Shown here in pieces: positions 10,758-22,259 of a stretch of 64,000 nt of DNA (position 1 is its first letter; each line of letters starts with the position of its first letter). The position numbers and the translations under genes were made by a program. The stretch is from Dugong dugon (Eukaryota; Chordata; Mammalia; Sirenia; Dugongidae), in the NCBI GenBank assembly GCA_030035585.1, contig CM057477.1, positions 59,749,447-59,813,446 on the forward strand. Reading direction: 5' to 3'. The notes under the pieces are model-generated. The model made no database searches, was not told where the DNA came from, and saw only the letters and a list, made by a program, of their open reading frames with translations.

Positions 10758-11381
10758 TATATACACACATACAGCTTACGTATTTCTGTATATTTCCGTA
10801 TTGCAAACCCAAGTTCACATTGATACCTCTGATTCCAGTTCAGCTCCACCAAGTTCGTTTAAATTTTCTCCCTTCTCTGACAGTAAGAAACCTAGCCCTC
10901 ATTATCCTCAATATATTATCAGATGACTCCTGCTTGTAAGTAACCGATCTCTCTATGCGTCTATCTCCCCCTCCCCCCATGGATGCTGTCTTCACCCCAC
11001 TGAGGCTCCAGAACTTCCTGCTGGGCTGTGTAGATACCCTTTTCACCCTGTTAGTCTCCAGCACCTTATACTGGGCTGCGTGGAGACCTTCATTACATTG
11101 CTTGGCCTTTAACACTCCACACCGCTGCCTGCCTTACTCAGCCTTGTCTAATGGTTTTTACACTGAGCTATTAGAAGGAAGGAAAAACGGACTACACTTA
11201 TTAGTAACAGTAATAGCACAAAGTAAAGTTACTCTTTGAAATATTTTTCTAGAGTTTGTAACTGTTTTTAATGACTTTATGTTAGGATTTTCATATTCCA
11301 TAATATTTATTCTTGTATTGTTTGCCATATTATCTTAAATTTTATTCAACCATCAAGGTCTCTTTATTTTATTATTATGGG

Positions 11382-11385
<4 letters not shown>
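10758..11385. other. Unassigned, likely continuation of an old LINE fragment
   Basis: Two overlapping opposite open frames (10840-11115 minus, 10955-11239 plus) share the same bases and have no domain. An internal near-repeat of about 60 bp (CTGGGCTGTGTAGATACCCT and CTGGGCTGCGTGGAGACCTT) lies at 11020-11090. Confidence 0.4.

Positions 11386-11412
<27 letters not shown>
11386..11412. repeat. (TG)n microsatellite
   Basis: Uninterrupted TG dinucleotide run of about 13 units, followed by TTAATTTATAACACTGGGC. Confidence 0.95.
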
Positions 11413-11699
11413 TAATTTATAACACTGGGCAGAAGTCCAATTTTTTAAAACTTTAGTTTATGGTACAGTGTTTTTGTTTGATGTCATGCAACATTGGATC
11501 TCATTGCTTGTCCTGTAGTTGAATTAATGTTTGTAGAACATTACAGCTAACATCATATATAATGGTAAGAAGCTAGATGCTTCTCTTTAAGACTGGTAAC
11601 AAGAAAAGGTTGTCCCCTGTCACCACTCCTATTCAACATCAGACTGGAAGTCCAAACTAATGCAATTAAGTAAGAAAAGGAAGTAAAAGGTATGCAGAT

Positions 11700-12163
11700 T
11701 TGGAAGGAAGAAATAAAATCATCTTTGCAGATGATATAATGGTCTGTGTAGAAAATCCCAAAGAGTTGACAAAAAAACTCCTGGAATTAATAAGTGATTA
11801 TAGTAAGGTTACAGGATACAACGTTAATATACAAAAGTCAATTGCTTTTCTGTGTAACAGCAGTGAACAATTGGGATTTGAAGTTAAAAACATAACACCA
11901 TTTACATTAGCACTAAAAAAAAAAAAGGAAAAGAAGGAATCTTCTAAAATATGTACAAGATCTATATGTGGAAAACTACAAAACTGATGACAGAAATCAA
12001 AGAAGATCTAAGTAAATGGAAAGGTATTCTATGTTCATGGATAGGAAAACTTAAAGTTAGGATATCAGTTCTTCCCAACTTAATCTATAGATTCAACACA
12101 ATAGCAATAAAAATCCCAGGAAGTTATTTTGTGAATATTGACAAACTGATCCCAAAGTTTTAA
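11700..12163 (+). pseudogene. L1 ORF2 reverse transcriptase fragment
   Basis: Two overlapping frames. The first (11700-11987) contains the catalytic FADD box as FADDIMVCVENPKE, then NIQKSIAFL, which is the L1 thumb-proximal region. The frame then shifts to 11951-12163 (SWIGKLKVRISVLPNLIYRF, PGSYFVNIDKLIPKF). An expanded run of 12 A bases near 11916 probably caused the shift. It is a dead copy, and downstream ORF2 sequence has many stops. Confidence 0.85.
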
Positions 12164-12892
12164 GGAAAAGCAAAAGACCCAGAATAGCCAACACACTGCT
12201 TAAGAAGAACAGAGTTGGAGGACTGACACTATCTGACTTCAAGACTTAATACAAAGCACAGTGATCAAGACAGCATGATGTTAGTGAAGGAATAGACAAA
12301 GTAGTGGGGCAGAATAGAGAATCCAGAAATAGATTGACAAAGGAGCAAAGACAATACAATGGAGAAAGGATAGTATTTTCAACATACAGTTTTTTCATAC
12401 ATTTTTTCAACAAATGAGTGCTGGACATCCACATGTAAAAAAAAAATAAATCTAGATGCAGAGCTTACATCTTTCACAAAAACTAATTCAAAATGAATCA
12501 TAGACCTAAATGTAAGACACAAAACTATACAAGTTCTAGAAGATAACATAGGAGAAAATCTAGGTGACTTTGGGTTTGGTGATGACTTTTTAGATACAAC
12601 ACCAAAAGCACGATACACAAAATAGAAAATTGATGGTTGGATTTCATTAAAATTAAAAACTACTCTGTGACAGACGGGAGAATGAAAAGGCAAGACACAG
12701 ACTGGGAGAAAATATTCACAAAACATGTAGCTGACAAAGGAATTGTATCCAGAGTTTGCAAAGAACTGTTAAAACTCAAGAATAAGAAAACAGCCCAGTT
12801 ACAAAATTGTCAGTGATCTGAACAGATATCTCATCAAAGATATATACATGGCAAATAAATATATGAAAAGATACTCAACATCATGTGTCATT

Positions 12893-13098
12893 CCAAACCA
12901 AACCCATTGCCGTCAAGTCGATTCTGACTCGTAATGACCCTATGGGACAAAGTAGAACCGCACTATAGGGTTTCCAAGGCTGTAATCTTTATGGAAGCAG
13001 ACTGCCACATCTTTCTCCCATTGAGTGGCTGGTGTGTTCAAACTGCCGACCTTTTGGTTGGCTGCTGAGTGCTCTAACCACTGTGAAACCAGGGCTCC
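12893..13098 (-). mobile_element. AfroSINE inside the L1
   Basis: CCATTGCCGTCAAGTCGATT at the left, CTGTGAAACCAGGGCTCC at the right. The flanking L1 reads on across the insertion (ATACTCAACATCATGTGTCA on the left, CAACTATTAGAGTGACTAAA on the right). Confidence 0.94.
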
Positions 13099-13950
13099 TT
13101 ATACAACTATTAGAGTGACTAAAATCCACACTACTGACAACACCAAATGCTGACGAGGATGTGGAGCAACAGGAACTCTCATTCATTTATTCATTGCTAG
13201 TGGGAATGTAAAATGGCACAGCCAGTTTGGAAGACAGTCTGGCAGTTTCTTACAAAGCTAAACATCGACTTCACACAGCAGTTGTGCTCCTAGATATTTA
13301 CCCAAATGAGATTAAAATTTATGTCCGCGTAAAAACCTGCACACAAATGTTTATAGTATCTGTATTCATAAGTGCCAAAAAGTGGAAGCAACCAAGGTGT
13401 CCTTCTGTAGGTGAATAGATAAGCTGTGGTACATTTATACAATGGAGTATTATTCAGTGATAAAAAGCAAATGAACTAGCAAGCTACGGAAAGACACGGA
13501 GGAACCTTAGATGCGTATTGGTAAGAAGAAAGCCAGTCTGAAAAGCTACATCCTGTATAATTCCAACAACATGGCATTCTGGAAAAGACAAGCATATGGA
13601 GACAGTGAAAAGGTCAGTGATTGCTAGGGACTTAGGTGAGGGGAAGAGGTGAACAGATGGAGCACAGGCATTTTTAGGGCAGTGAAACTGTTCTGTTTGA
13701 TGCCATAATGGTGGACATGACATTACGTATTTGTCAAAACCGATAGGACTGTACAACTCAAAGAGGGAACCATGATACAAACTATTGACTTTAGTTAATA
13801 ATAAATCAGTATTGATTCATTAGTGGTAACAAACGTTCCAAGGATTACAAGATGTTAATAATAGAATAAACAGTGTACACAGGGGAGGGGATATACAGGA
13901 ACACACTGTACTTTCTGCACCATTTTTCTGTAAACCTAAAACTGCTCATG

Positions 13951-14228
13951 GTGCAAATGGTTTGGACTCGACTAGCAACCTAAACTCAGACTCAGAGTGA
14001 CCCTATAGGGTCGCTACAAATCAGAGTCAACTTGATGGCAATGGGTTTTTTTAATGGGCAGTACTAGTAACCTAAAGGTTGGTAGTTCAAACCCACCTGG
14101 CAACGCCACAGAAGAAAGATCTTGCGATCTGCTTCTGTAAAGATTACAGCCGAGAAAACCAGATGAAACAGTTCTGCTCTAACACACGGGTCACCATGAG
14201 TTGGAATCGACTCGATGGCAACGAGTTT
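13951..14228 (+). mobile_element. Two overlapping degraded AfroSINEs of the second subfamily
   Basis: A stub (13951-14048: CTCATGGTGCAAATGG ... GAGTCAACTTGATGGCAATG) is followed by a longer copy (14055-14228: CAGTACTAGTAACCTAAAGG, AAGAAAGATCTTGCGATCTG, TAACACACGGGTCACC, tail GGAATCGACTCGATGGCAAC). The first lacks its middle, so this may be one SINE in which a second inserted, or a tandem pair. Confidence 0.75.
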
Positions 14229-14473
14229 GTTTTTTTGATTCAGTAAATCACACTAGCTGCTTGTAATTAGTCACATTAATATTTCCAAATCATCATTTTT
14301 ACTAGACTGTAGAATGCTGGCTGTTTAACTTATAAGGAGAAGGATACTCCGTGCTGATATCTCTCAGAGAAGACTAGATGCCATCCTGTATGCTTTAATA
14401 GTATTCTGTATCCTCCTTTTCTTTAAACTTACGAAATTGTAGTGTCAATATACATTTGTTTCCCCATTGTTGT

Positions 14474-14805
14474 TTTAGCTGCTGTGGAGTTGACTCCTGA
14501 CTCATGGCAGCTCCATGCACAATGGAACTAAATGCTGCCCAGACCTGCACCATCCCCATGATTGGTTGTGGATCAGACCTTTGTGATCCATAGGGTTTTC
14601 GTTGGCTGAGTTTCAGGAGTAGATTGCCAGGCCTTTCTTCCTAGTCTGTCTTCGGCTAGAAGCTCCACTGAAACCTGTTTAGCATCATACAGACAAGCCT
14701 CCACTAATGGATGGTGGCTGAGCTTGAGGAGCACTGGCTGGGATTTGAACCCTAGTCTTCTGTGTGGAAGGCAAGAATTCTACTACTGTACTACCAACAC
14801 TCCCA
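14474..14805 (-). mobile_element. Long tRNA-headed RTE-tailed SINE (AFRO_LA-like)
   Basis: The reverse complement shows GGATTTGAACCC orientation marks at the head (plus strand GGGATTTGAACCCTAG near 14740), then the block also seen at the left of 1-470 (reverse of CTACTCCTGAAACTCAGCC), and a tail CATGAGTCAGGAGTCAACTC. It is longer than the AfroSINE. The family name is from memory. Confidence 0.7.
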
Positions 14806-15334
14806 TTTCCACATTAGGACCTGCAGATCTTGCTTGTTTGGTTTTACTATCCTTGGAGCCCAACCCAGGGCTTATTGAAATCCTTTGGAATAAATTAAAG
14901 AGTGTGAGTTTCAAAAGTCGATTCTAGATCTTTGGGGTAATGAAAAGATAAAGGAGACTATGTTAGAGAAGACTCTTACTGCTCAGAATCTCTTTGGTCT
15001 TAAGAAGTCTAGAAAACTCAGCCTTACCTAGAGTAATATTAGTAATTAACCTGAATGTATGTCATTTAACTTGTAAAAACAAAACAAAGCTGTTATGAGC
15101 CTGAGGATTTTTAAAAATTTATGAATTTATATAAGGGAGTTTATTTTTAACATGGCATTCCTGTTAAGTATGCTGCCAGTTGTCGGCATTCAAATCAGAA
15201 AAAAAGTTTGACAAGCGAAAAACAAACTAACTAACCTAAAAATAAGATTTGCTTCTTACCTCAAAGAACTTGTAACCTAACTGGGGAGCGATCTGGTGGG
15301 ACACTGGTGGAGCGGGTAATGATGGACGGCTGAG
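14806..15334. other. AT-rich stretch, nothing recognised
   Basis: No gene or repeat signature. The small open frame at 14724-14927 overlaps the SINE edge and is not credible. Confidence 0.45.
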
Positions 15335-15480
15335 GCCTGTAAGTAGCATGTGACATTGGGAGGTCACTGACTCTCATTTTCTATTTGTAAAATGGTGACT
15401 TGCCATTCTCCCTTTCTATTTTATACAGTTGTGAGATTCAAATGGAGAAACTTTTAAAAGCTTTAAGGGTTATACAAATG
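15335..15480 (+). repeat. MIR fragment
   Basis: GTGACATTGGGAGGTCACTG, TTTCTATTTGTAAAATGGTG and GTTGTGAGATTCAAATGGAG follow the MIR core and 3' region in order. Confidence 0.75.
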
Positions 15481-15500
15481 CAAGGGTGTATTATTTTACT

Positions 15501-15703
15501 GGAGTCCCAGGATGGTGCAAATGGTTAACGTGCTTGGCTGCTAACCAAGGGGTGGGAGGTTTGAGTCCACCTAGAGGTGCCTCAGAAGAAAGGCCTGGCC
15601 ATCTACTTTCGAAAAATCAGCCATTGAAAACCCTGTGGAACACAGTTCTACTCTGGCACGTATGGGGTCACCATAAGTCAGATTCAACCTGATGGGAACT
15701 GGT
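15501..15703 (+). mobile_element. AfroSINE, second subfamily, well preserved
   Basis: Head GATGGTGCAAATGGTTAACG with GGTTTGAGTCC as B box. Body AGAAAGGCCTGGCCATCTAC. The tail GGGGTCACCATAAGTCAGAT ends in CTGATGGGAACTGG. The 68-codon open frame inside it is a by-product of the SINE. Confidence 0.93.
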
Positions 15704-16263
15704 TAATTATTGTACTGTTCACTAATGCAGGGAGTTTAGGCAGCAACATAGATTCACAGTGCCACTTAGTGCCTCGCTACCTGGGGCTGCTCAGAGGGAG
15801 TTCCTAGGGAACACCCTGGAGGATTGGGAGCAGGGGGCGGGAGGGATGAGGGGTGAATTAACTCGCTGGGCCCTGGAAGAGTCCTGACCAGCAGGAGCTG
15901 CTGGGATAGCGCTCTCCCCTCCCCCTCTCTTTCTCTCCTGCAGGCCGCTTGCTCTGAGGTTTCCTATGGCCTCTCTGAGCAACTGGTTGCTTCTTGCAAG
16001 TCCTTGACTGTCCCACTTACCGCCACCTCCTTGTATTTGTCGACCCCATTTCCTGTCCACGCTTAATCCTTTCCCTCCTCTTCCTGCCTTGTCCTCTGTT
16101 TTCCAGGGAATCGGAGCTAGGACAGGCTGCTTCTTCCTGTGTTTTTAAAAGTTTAAAAAAATCCTGAAACATTTTTTAAAAAAGGAAAGAAAATGAAAAT
16201 ACTCCAGAAACCATATTTTCTTAACAATTATACAAAGTAAGAAATAAAAATGGAGCTGGGGTT
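15704..16263. other. Unassigned, locally GC-rich
   Basis: 15780-16100 is richer in G and C than its surroundings (GGGCTGCTCAGAGGGAGTTC, GCAGGGGGCGGGAGGG). The minus-strand open frame (15791-16060, 89 codons) is Gly/Arg/Ser-rich without a domain. A SINE-poor candidate for unique sequence. Confidence 0.4.
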
Positions 16264-16411
16264 AAACCTGGCTTTAAGGAGTGTAACGGACACAGGGCAG
16301 AGCAGGCTGGGCATTCCACCTAAAGGCAGTGACCGGAGCAGAGGCCCAGATATGAGAGCAGATTGAGGTGAAGCTGTAAATAGAAACCGGTAACTACAGT
16401 GCTTAGGGGTC
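16264..16411. repeat. 148-bp tandem duplication, copy 1
   Basis: Starts AAACCTGGCTTTAAGGAGTG and ends GCTTAGGGGTC. By eye it is identical to 16412-16559 at every base. Not part of any repeat family I recognise. Confidence 0.95.
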
Positions 16412-16559
16412 AAACCTGGCTTTAAGGAGTGTAACGGACACAGGGCAGAGCAGGCTGGGCATTCCACCTAAAGGCAGTGACCGGAGCAGAGGCCCAGATA
16501 TGAGAGCAGATTGAGGTGAAGCTGTAAATAGAAACCGGTAACTACAGTGCTTAGGGGTC
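16412..16559. repeat. 148-bp tandem duplication, copy 2
   Basis: Directly abuts copy 1 without a spacer. The two minus-strand open frames here (16228-16467 and 16403-16744) carry the same peptide segment only because the DNA is duplicated. Confidence 0.95.
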
Positions 16560-16712
16560 ACTGAGCTTCTGTTAAGGGTGATGGTATAATGTGGGAACGG
16601 ATAAGGGTGAACATAATTAATGTCACTGAACTGTGCATGTGAAGACTGTTGAAATGTCAAATGTTTTGTTACATGTATGTTTACCACAATAAACATTAAC
16701 AAAAACAACAAT
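16560..16712 (+). mobile_element. L1-type 3' tail fragment
   Basis: GGTGATGGTATAATGTGGGA, AATTAATGTCACTGAACTGT and TACCACAATAAACATTAAC match the pattern of L1 3' ends seen at 26620-26720 and 53980-54050. Confidence 0.6.
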
Positions 16713-17149
16713 ATGTAATTAGAATGATAAATATGGTCATCCATATTTATGTAAATATATTATTTAATATAAAGGACAACACAGACGTTCATACATATGT
16801 GTGTTTTGTATGTTTACTGATGCTTGCACTGCAAAGTGATTTTAAAGAAACGTTTTTGCAGTATTTATTTGCAGGTATTGGAAGTTTGTTGCCGTTCATC
16901 TTATTGCTGTCCAAACAAAAAATAGTACAATCTGTTCTTTTTTTTTTTTCTTTGATACTACATAGTAGGAAGTGATCCCATCTGCTGTTCAGTGTTGTAT
17001 ACAAGAGTGCTTATGTGTTTTTAGTTTAGGTGTAAATATTTAAAACCACCGGGGTTTTTGCAGGAAATTATTCACAATGGCCTCATTCATCTTAAAGAGT
17101 TTTACAATTAAAAAAATTGATACTGAGGTTCACTTTATATAAACATAAT
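16713..17149. other. AT-rich stretch, nothing recognised
   Basis: Two opposite open frames (16724-16975 plus, 16789-17004 minus) overlap. The plus frame is hydrophobic simply because the DNA is T-rich. Confidence 0.45.
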
Positions 17150-17263
17150 GTAGGACAGAGTAGAACTGCTCCATAGGGTTTGAACGGTGCAGCTGGTGGA
17201 TTCGAACTGCCGACCTTTTGGTTAGCAGCCAAATGCTTAACCATTGCGCCACCAGGGCTCCCT
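17150..17263 (-). mobile_element. AfroSINE, 3'-truncated short form
   Basis: Begins inside the body (GGACAGAGTAGAACTGCTCC), jumps to CAGCTGGTGGATTCGAACTG with an intact B box, and ends GCGCCACCAGGGCTCC. The tail is missing. Confidence 0.9.
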
Positions 17264-18729
17264 AATATGATGCAGTTACTGAAAAAATGCATTTTAATGA
17301 ATTTCAGCTTTAGCACAATTGTGCATTGCCTGTGTTCTTCTCAATATGAACAAATATTAAAATACCCTCTGGGCTTATACTTTATTTAACCAACGTGTTT
17401 TTATAATACAGTTTTACAGTTGGAAATATTCTGTCTAGGTTGTGGGGGTGGAGGGGCAGCTAAGAGTGTGATTTCTTTTTCAGATTAGTAGCTTAAACAG
17501 TAGCTAGGTTTTTGTGTCCTGCAGTATACCTGTAATAATCTGGGTTGCTGTGTTCTGGCAGAATGACAAGGGCTTTATAGCTGCCTAGGTTCTGAGTAAT
17601 GAAAAAGTATTAAAAAATTGTAAAACAGATGATGGGGCCAAATCAATCTTTCTTTATTAATCCCACAAACAATTTCATAATGCCTGTTCTTAGTATAAAA
17701 TAACCTTTAATCCCGTAATGGATATTCTGTATGCACCCTGGAGTTTTGTTTGCTATTTTTGCTCATGGAACTTTACATTGCTATTTTTATCCCTACTTGT
17801 TAACATCAAACAGTCATCCAGTTTGAGCTACCGATCCATTTATCAGTTGGAGATACAAAGCAATGCAAAAATAGTGAACAATGCAAATGAGGTTATGTTA
17901 ATGCAAATTACATAAAAATGTTAGCTGAGATAAGCTGACCAGTAACTGAATGATATCTGAGGTATACTGACCAATAAAATCTTTATAGGGCATATGGGAC
18001 CTTTGAGAATGTAACAGCTATTAAGAAAACAAAAGGATTTCTTTGTAAATCATAATCAATATTGCATTCATTTTTATGAAATGTATGTCAATAAAATAGT
18101 TCCATGGATTCTCCTCCCCTCTCTGTTCTGAAAATGGCTATCTTGCCTCAGACCTTTCCGTAAATTGCTCAGCATGACCGTGGAATACACTTTTGAGAGA
18201 CACCGATATAAAAGGAAAAGTACAATGATTGTGATTTAGAGCTTATGGCAGTAGGTGGTTTGAAAACTCTAAAACTGCTGACAGTGCTCACAATGTTAGC
18301 AGTGAGGCTGCTGTGATGCAGCAGACATACATCTTGCAATATTAAAAGAAATGATCCAAGATGATAGATTTGCAGCAGAAGAAGTCTCATGTGGATGGCA
18401 TGGATTGTTTAGGGGAGGATTGTAAATTACAACCTACATTTTCAAAGAGAATAAAACAGTGTCAGGTTTAAGACTCTGAAACATAGTCCTGTGCTTTTTT
18501 CTTGAGGCTTGAGTACCAAGAATTTTCAAATTGAAATAATGGCTTTTTAAAAGTTATTTCAACACTTGGGGAGTTCAGCCTATAGTCTGAGTGATCTCTT
18601 TATTCTGTGAAATTTTGTAACACTTTAGAAATAGCTTTTTAAAGATATTTACTTTATACTGATGTGTATGGCAGTTATTTCTATCTATGTTTTTATCTCA
18701 TTTTGTAAGAATCAACATAAATCCAATCC
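17264..18729. other. 1.47-kb AT-rich stretch without recognised gene or repeat
   Basis: No SINE or LINE signatures. Contains two ATGCAAAT octamer-like words near 17881 and 17900 and short open frames (17718-17915, 18169-18390 minus) without domains. Confidence 0.45.
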
Positions 18730-19510
18730 CCAAAATGTGAAGATTACTCAAATCCCCACATTCCCACTTCTCAATCATCTCTGATGCCGGCTACCCATGC
18801 TGCTCTCTCTCTCTGCCCCTCTTCACATGGAGCTAGGTCAGAGCTCATAAGCTGAAAGGAAACTGTCCTTCTAACTGCCAAATAGGCAGATGCCATGAGA
18901 GTCCACATGACAGCCTTACCTGTGCTCTGCTGGCCACATATTTGGGGTTTTCCCACTACCCCTTTAGGATGTCAGCCACAAGCTTGGTGGGGGCCTCCCC
19001 TGGGCTCCATCACTTTCACTTACTGGCTCCCACTACTTTGAGTTTGATTTCTGATGCAACTCACAGAAAGTACTATACCCGTCCATCTCTTCCTTACTAC
19101 TACAGATTTATTATAACAAAAGAATACAAATCAGGATCATAATAATGAAGAGATGCATGGGTGCTGTCTAGGAGGGTTCCCAATGTGGAGCCTCCATATC
19201 CCAAACAGAGTGTGTCGCCTCCCTTCACCAGCCAGGAAGCTCTTGGAGCCTCCATGTTCAGAGCCTTTATTGGCCTCAATCATGTTTACTAGTTATTGCA
19301 TATGCATAAGTTAAATTATGCCTCCTGAAGTTAGTTGATATTAGCTACCAGGTGGTCTTTCTGGTGTGGCTAGTCTCCACACATTAGCACAAACCTTCAG
19401 GTGTGGTTTAGATAACAAAGGTACCTTAATTTCTCAGGAAATTCCAAGGGTTTAGAGTTATCATCTCTGGAAATAAGGGCAAAACCACATTGCTTTAGGT
19501 AAAGCTAAAT
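18730..19510 (-). mobile_element. LTR-like block, antisense, class I ERV type
   Basis: ATGCAACTCACAGAAAGTAC, then GATTTATTATAACAAAAGAA and ACAAATCAGGATCAT, then GGAAATTCCAAGGGTTTAGA is the arrangement of an ERV1-type LTR read backwards. The block at 56880-57780 contains a related run (GAACTCACAAACCATACTCA, CAATTCAGGATCAGGATC). Ends are not defined. Confidence 0.5.
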
Positions 19511-19919
19511 TCTTTATGCTACACTTATCTATTAGATTTTAAGTTTGTTTTACGAATAATAATAGCAGAGATTTTTCACGCATCTTTTTATCAACCTTAC
19601 TGCCTAAAGCATTGCCTTAGATATATCAGATATTCAGTCAGGGTTTATTAATGAGTGAAGAAGTGGGCAAATCTCCCTTGTCATTTTTCTTACTTTGCAA
19701 TCCCCACAGTATTGAAATAGACTTGAAAACTTTACTATTACACAGTAACCTAAAGATTGTTTATTTTTCTATGTTTTTGTCCACTGAGGAAAAAATTATT
19801 CTAACATTTCTCCTTCCAATTACATCTTTTTTCTCAATGAAGCAACAAACATTAGTTATAGTGTATGCTTTTAAAATTGATTTAAGATACAAATAGATTT
19901 TTAGAGAAAGGAAACAGTT
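19511..19919. other. AT-rich stretch, nothing recognised
   Basis: An 81-codon open frame (19651-19896) is Leu/Phe/Ile-rich because of the base composition. Confidence 0.4.
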
Positions 19920-20644
19920 TTAATTGATAACAGGAAAACAGTTTGCCTTCAGCCATGATGAAGCAACAGGCACTACCTGCCTTAAGCAGCTATACAAACA
20001 GTGGTTTCAGACGACAGTCAATACATGACAGTGATTCCTTAGACAAAAGAGGAAACAAAAGATATGTGTGTCTTAACCGCTGTACCAGTTTACTACCTGG
20101 GGAGGGTTTCCAGATGACAGTGCTGAATGGGGCACCCAACGAATGTCCAGTGGTCTTGCTGAGTTGAGACAGGTCAGAGTTTGGGGAAGACAAAACAGCT
20201 AGAAATCATGGGAAAAAATACTGGAGAGGCAGGAGCTGCACAGAGAGAGAGCTCTAGAGGTCTGCTGAGTTCGCCCCTTGAGTCTTTGGCTGAGAACGAA
20301 TCTATGCATGCGTGGTAGAAAATTATCTGAGGAAAGAAACACTGGAAAGAAATAGGTGAAATAATCCACAGAGCTCATACAGCACAGAAATTAGTTCATG
20401 TTCCCACCAGACCAGGTAGAAAGACCTCATAATCTTGAAACATCAGATAGAAGCCTCAGAAGTTAGGGCCTCAGTAAATTAATCTCAGTAAAGGCCGGTC
20501 TGGACATGCCATAACAAAGCTTCAAAGTAAGCTTCAAATTAATTTAACTCTATCTCACTACAAAGCCCAACAGTATTAAAAGGAACACAGCAAAATCCAG
20601 AACCCAACAGCATAAAAGTATAATGTCCAGCAACCAATCAAAAT

Positions 20645-20656
20645 ATTACCAGGCAT
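20645..20656 (+). repeat. Target-site duplication, left copy
   Basis: ATTACCAGGCAT. Identical to 27038-27049. The left copy ends the first part of the old L1 and the right copy resumes it at the same L1 position (ACCAGGCATACAAAAGCAGG). Confidence 0.9.
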
Positions 20657-20893
20657 GATAGAAATATCACATTGATTAAGGATAGGGCTGTGCAGCCGAT
20701 TATTGTAATTGCTATCAATAAGTTGTACACCTATACAACAGAGGTACAACAATGACAAAAAAAAAAAATAGCTTCTGCGGCTTCTTATATACAACCAAAA
20801 AACCTCTTGGGATTTGGTTCCTTGGTTTGGAGGTTTAGGGTCATGGTTTCATGGGACATCCCAGTTTATTGGCCTAATAACATGTTTAGTGAT

Positions 20894-21199
20894 TGTTATG
20901 GATTGAATTGTGTCCCTAAAAAATATGTGTATCAATTCGGCTATGCCATGATTCCCAGTATTGTGTGATTGTCCACCATTTTGCCTTTTGATGTGATTTT
21001 CCTATGTGTTGTAAATCCTATCACTAGGATATTAATGAGATGGATTAACAGCAGTTATGTTGATGAGATCTACAAGATTAGATTGTGTTTTAAGCCAGTG
21101 TCTTTTGAGATATAAAAGAGAGAAGTGAGCCGAGAGACCTCTACCACCAAGAATGAAGAGCAGAAGTGTGCGCTGAACTGACCCTAATTCCAGGAGACC
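20894..21199 (+). mobile_element. MaLR-like LTR, 3' truncated, at left end of the provirus
   Basis: Begins TGTTATGGATTGAATTGTGT like the full copies at 36141 and 39605, and shares CCTATGTGTTGTAAATCCTA and TTTTGAGATATAAAAGAGAG with them. It stops after about 300 bp, where the full copies have about 480. Pro-pol sequence follows almost directly. No primer-binding site, leader or gag is recognisable. Confidence 0.75.
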
Positions 21200-21211
21200 C
21201 AAAACGTCACT

Positions 21212-21646
21212 GTGGCCCACCAGTCAGATGGGGCATATGGAGGTCAGGTTATTAATAGAGTCTTGGCTCATGTTCCTCTCACGTTAGGTCGATTGAGTCC
21301 CCAGATGCATCCTGTAGTGATTTCCCCAGTTCCGGAATGCATAATTGGAATAGATATACTCAGCAACTGGCAGAATCCCCACACTGGATCCCTGACAAAT
21401 AGATTAAGGGCTATTATAGTAGGAAAAGACAAGTGGAAGCCATTAGAATCACCCCTACCTAGGAAAATAGTAAACCAAAAGCATTATCGCTTTCCTGGAG
21501 GGATTGCAGAGATTACTGCCACCATCAAGGACTTGAAGGATGCAGGAGTGGTGATTCTCACCACATCCCCATTCAACTTGCCTATTTGGCCTGTGCAGAA
21601 AGACAGATGGATCTTGGAAAATGCCAGTAGATTATCAAGAACTTAA
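21212..21646 (+). pseudogene. pro-pol: ERV-L protease C-terminus and RT N-terminus
   Basis: Residues 42-51 (ECIIGIDILS) fit the conserved C-terminal retropepsin motif, but the active-site region is absent. From about residue 77 the frame enters the RT fingers (SPFNLPIWPVQK). A frameshift between about 21598 and 21612 moves the continuation to the next frame, so this frame runs out at 21644-21646. It is an old, non-functional copy. Confidence 0.85.
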
Positions 21647-22259
21647 CCAGGTGGTGACTACAATTGCAGCTGCTGTTCCAGATGTAGTTTCATTGCTTGA
21701 GCAAATTAATACGTCTCCTGATACCTGGTATGCAGCTGTTGATCTGGCTAATGGCTTTTTCTCCATACCTGTTTTGAAGGACCATCAGAAGCAGTTTGCC
21801 TTCAGCTGGCAAGGCCAGCAATACACCTTCACTTGCCTACCTCAGGGCCACATCAACTTTACAGCACTGTGTCATAATTTAGTCCGCAGGTACCTTGATC
21901 ACCTTTCCCTTCCACAAGATGTCATACTGGTCCATTACATTGATGACACTATGCTGTTTGGGCCTAGTAAGGAAGAAATGTCAATGACTCTGGACTTACT
22001 GGTAAAACATTTGTGTGCTAGAGAGCGGGAAATTAATCCAACAAAAATTCAGGCACCTTCCACTTCAGTGAAATTTCTAGGGGTCCAGTGGTGTGGGACA
22101 TATCGAGATATTCCTTCTAAAGTAAAGGATAAGTTATTGCATCTGGCTGCTCCCACAACTAAAAAGGAGGCACAACAGCTAGTGGGCCTCTTTGGATTTT
22201 GGAGGCAACATATTCCTCATCGGGGTGTGCTGCTCCGGCCTATTTACCCAGTGACTTGA
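21621..22259 (+). pseudogene. pol: ERV-L reverse transcriptase palm
   Basis: 212 codons without interruption. Motif A is YAAVDLANGFFSIPV with the catalytic Asp at residue 41, the LPQG turn is at 73-76, and the YIDD box is at 106-109, so all three catalytic aspartates are still present. KFLGVQWCG and VGLFGFWRQHIPH belong to the thumb and connection. The frame ends in a premature stop at 22257-22259, with a second stop at 22278-22280 in the same frame. The start given is an internal Met, not an initiation site. Confidence 0.9.

Larger units (their letters stand above)
11547..13950 (+). mobile_element. 5'-truncated L1, split by an AfroSINE
   Basis: Enters L1 ORF2 in the reverse transcriptase domain and runs through the ORF2 C-terminal region (for example CAAATGAGTGCTGGACATCC near 12412 and AACAGATATCTCATCAAAG near 12820) to a 3' UTR ending near 13950. 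The AfroSINE at 12893-13098 interrupts it. No target-site duplication was identified. Confidence 0.85.

Noticed and set aside
16228-16744. Two minus-strand frames with a shared peptide as a small gene family
   Set aside because: The shared peptide results from the identical 148-bp DNA duplication.
20894-21199. Ordinary 5' LTR of the same type as the 3' LTR
   Set aside because: Similarity to the 3' LTR is limited to the first part, whereas it follows the LTRs at 36141 and 39605 throughout its length.
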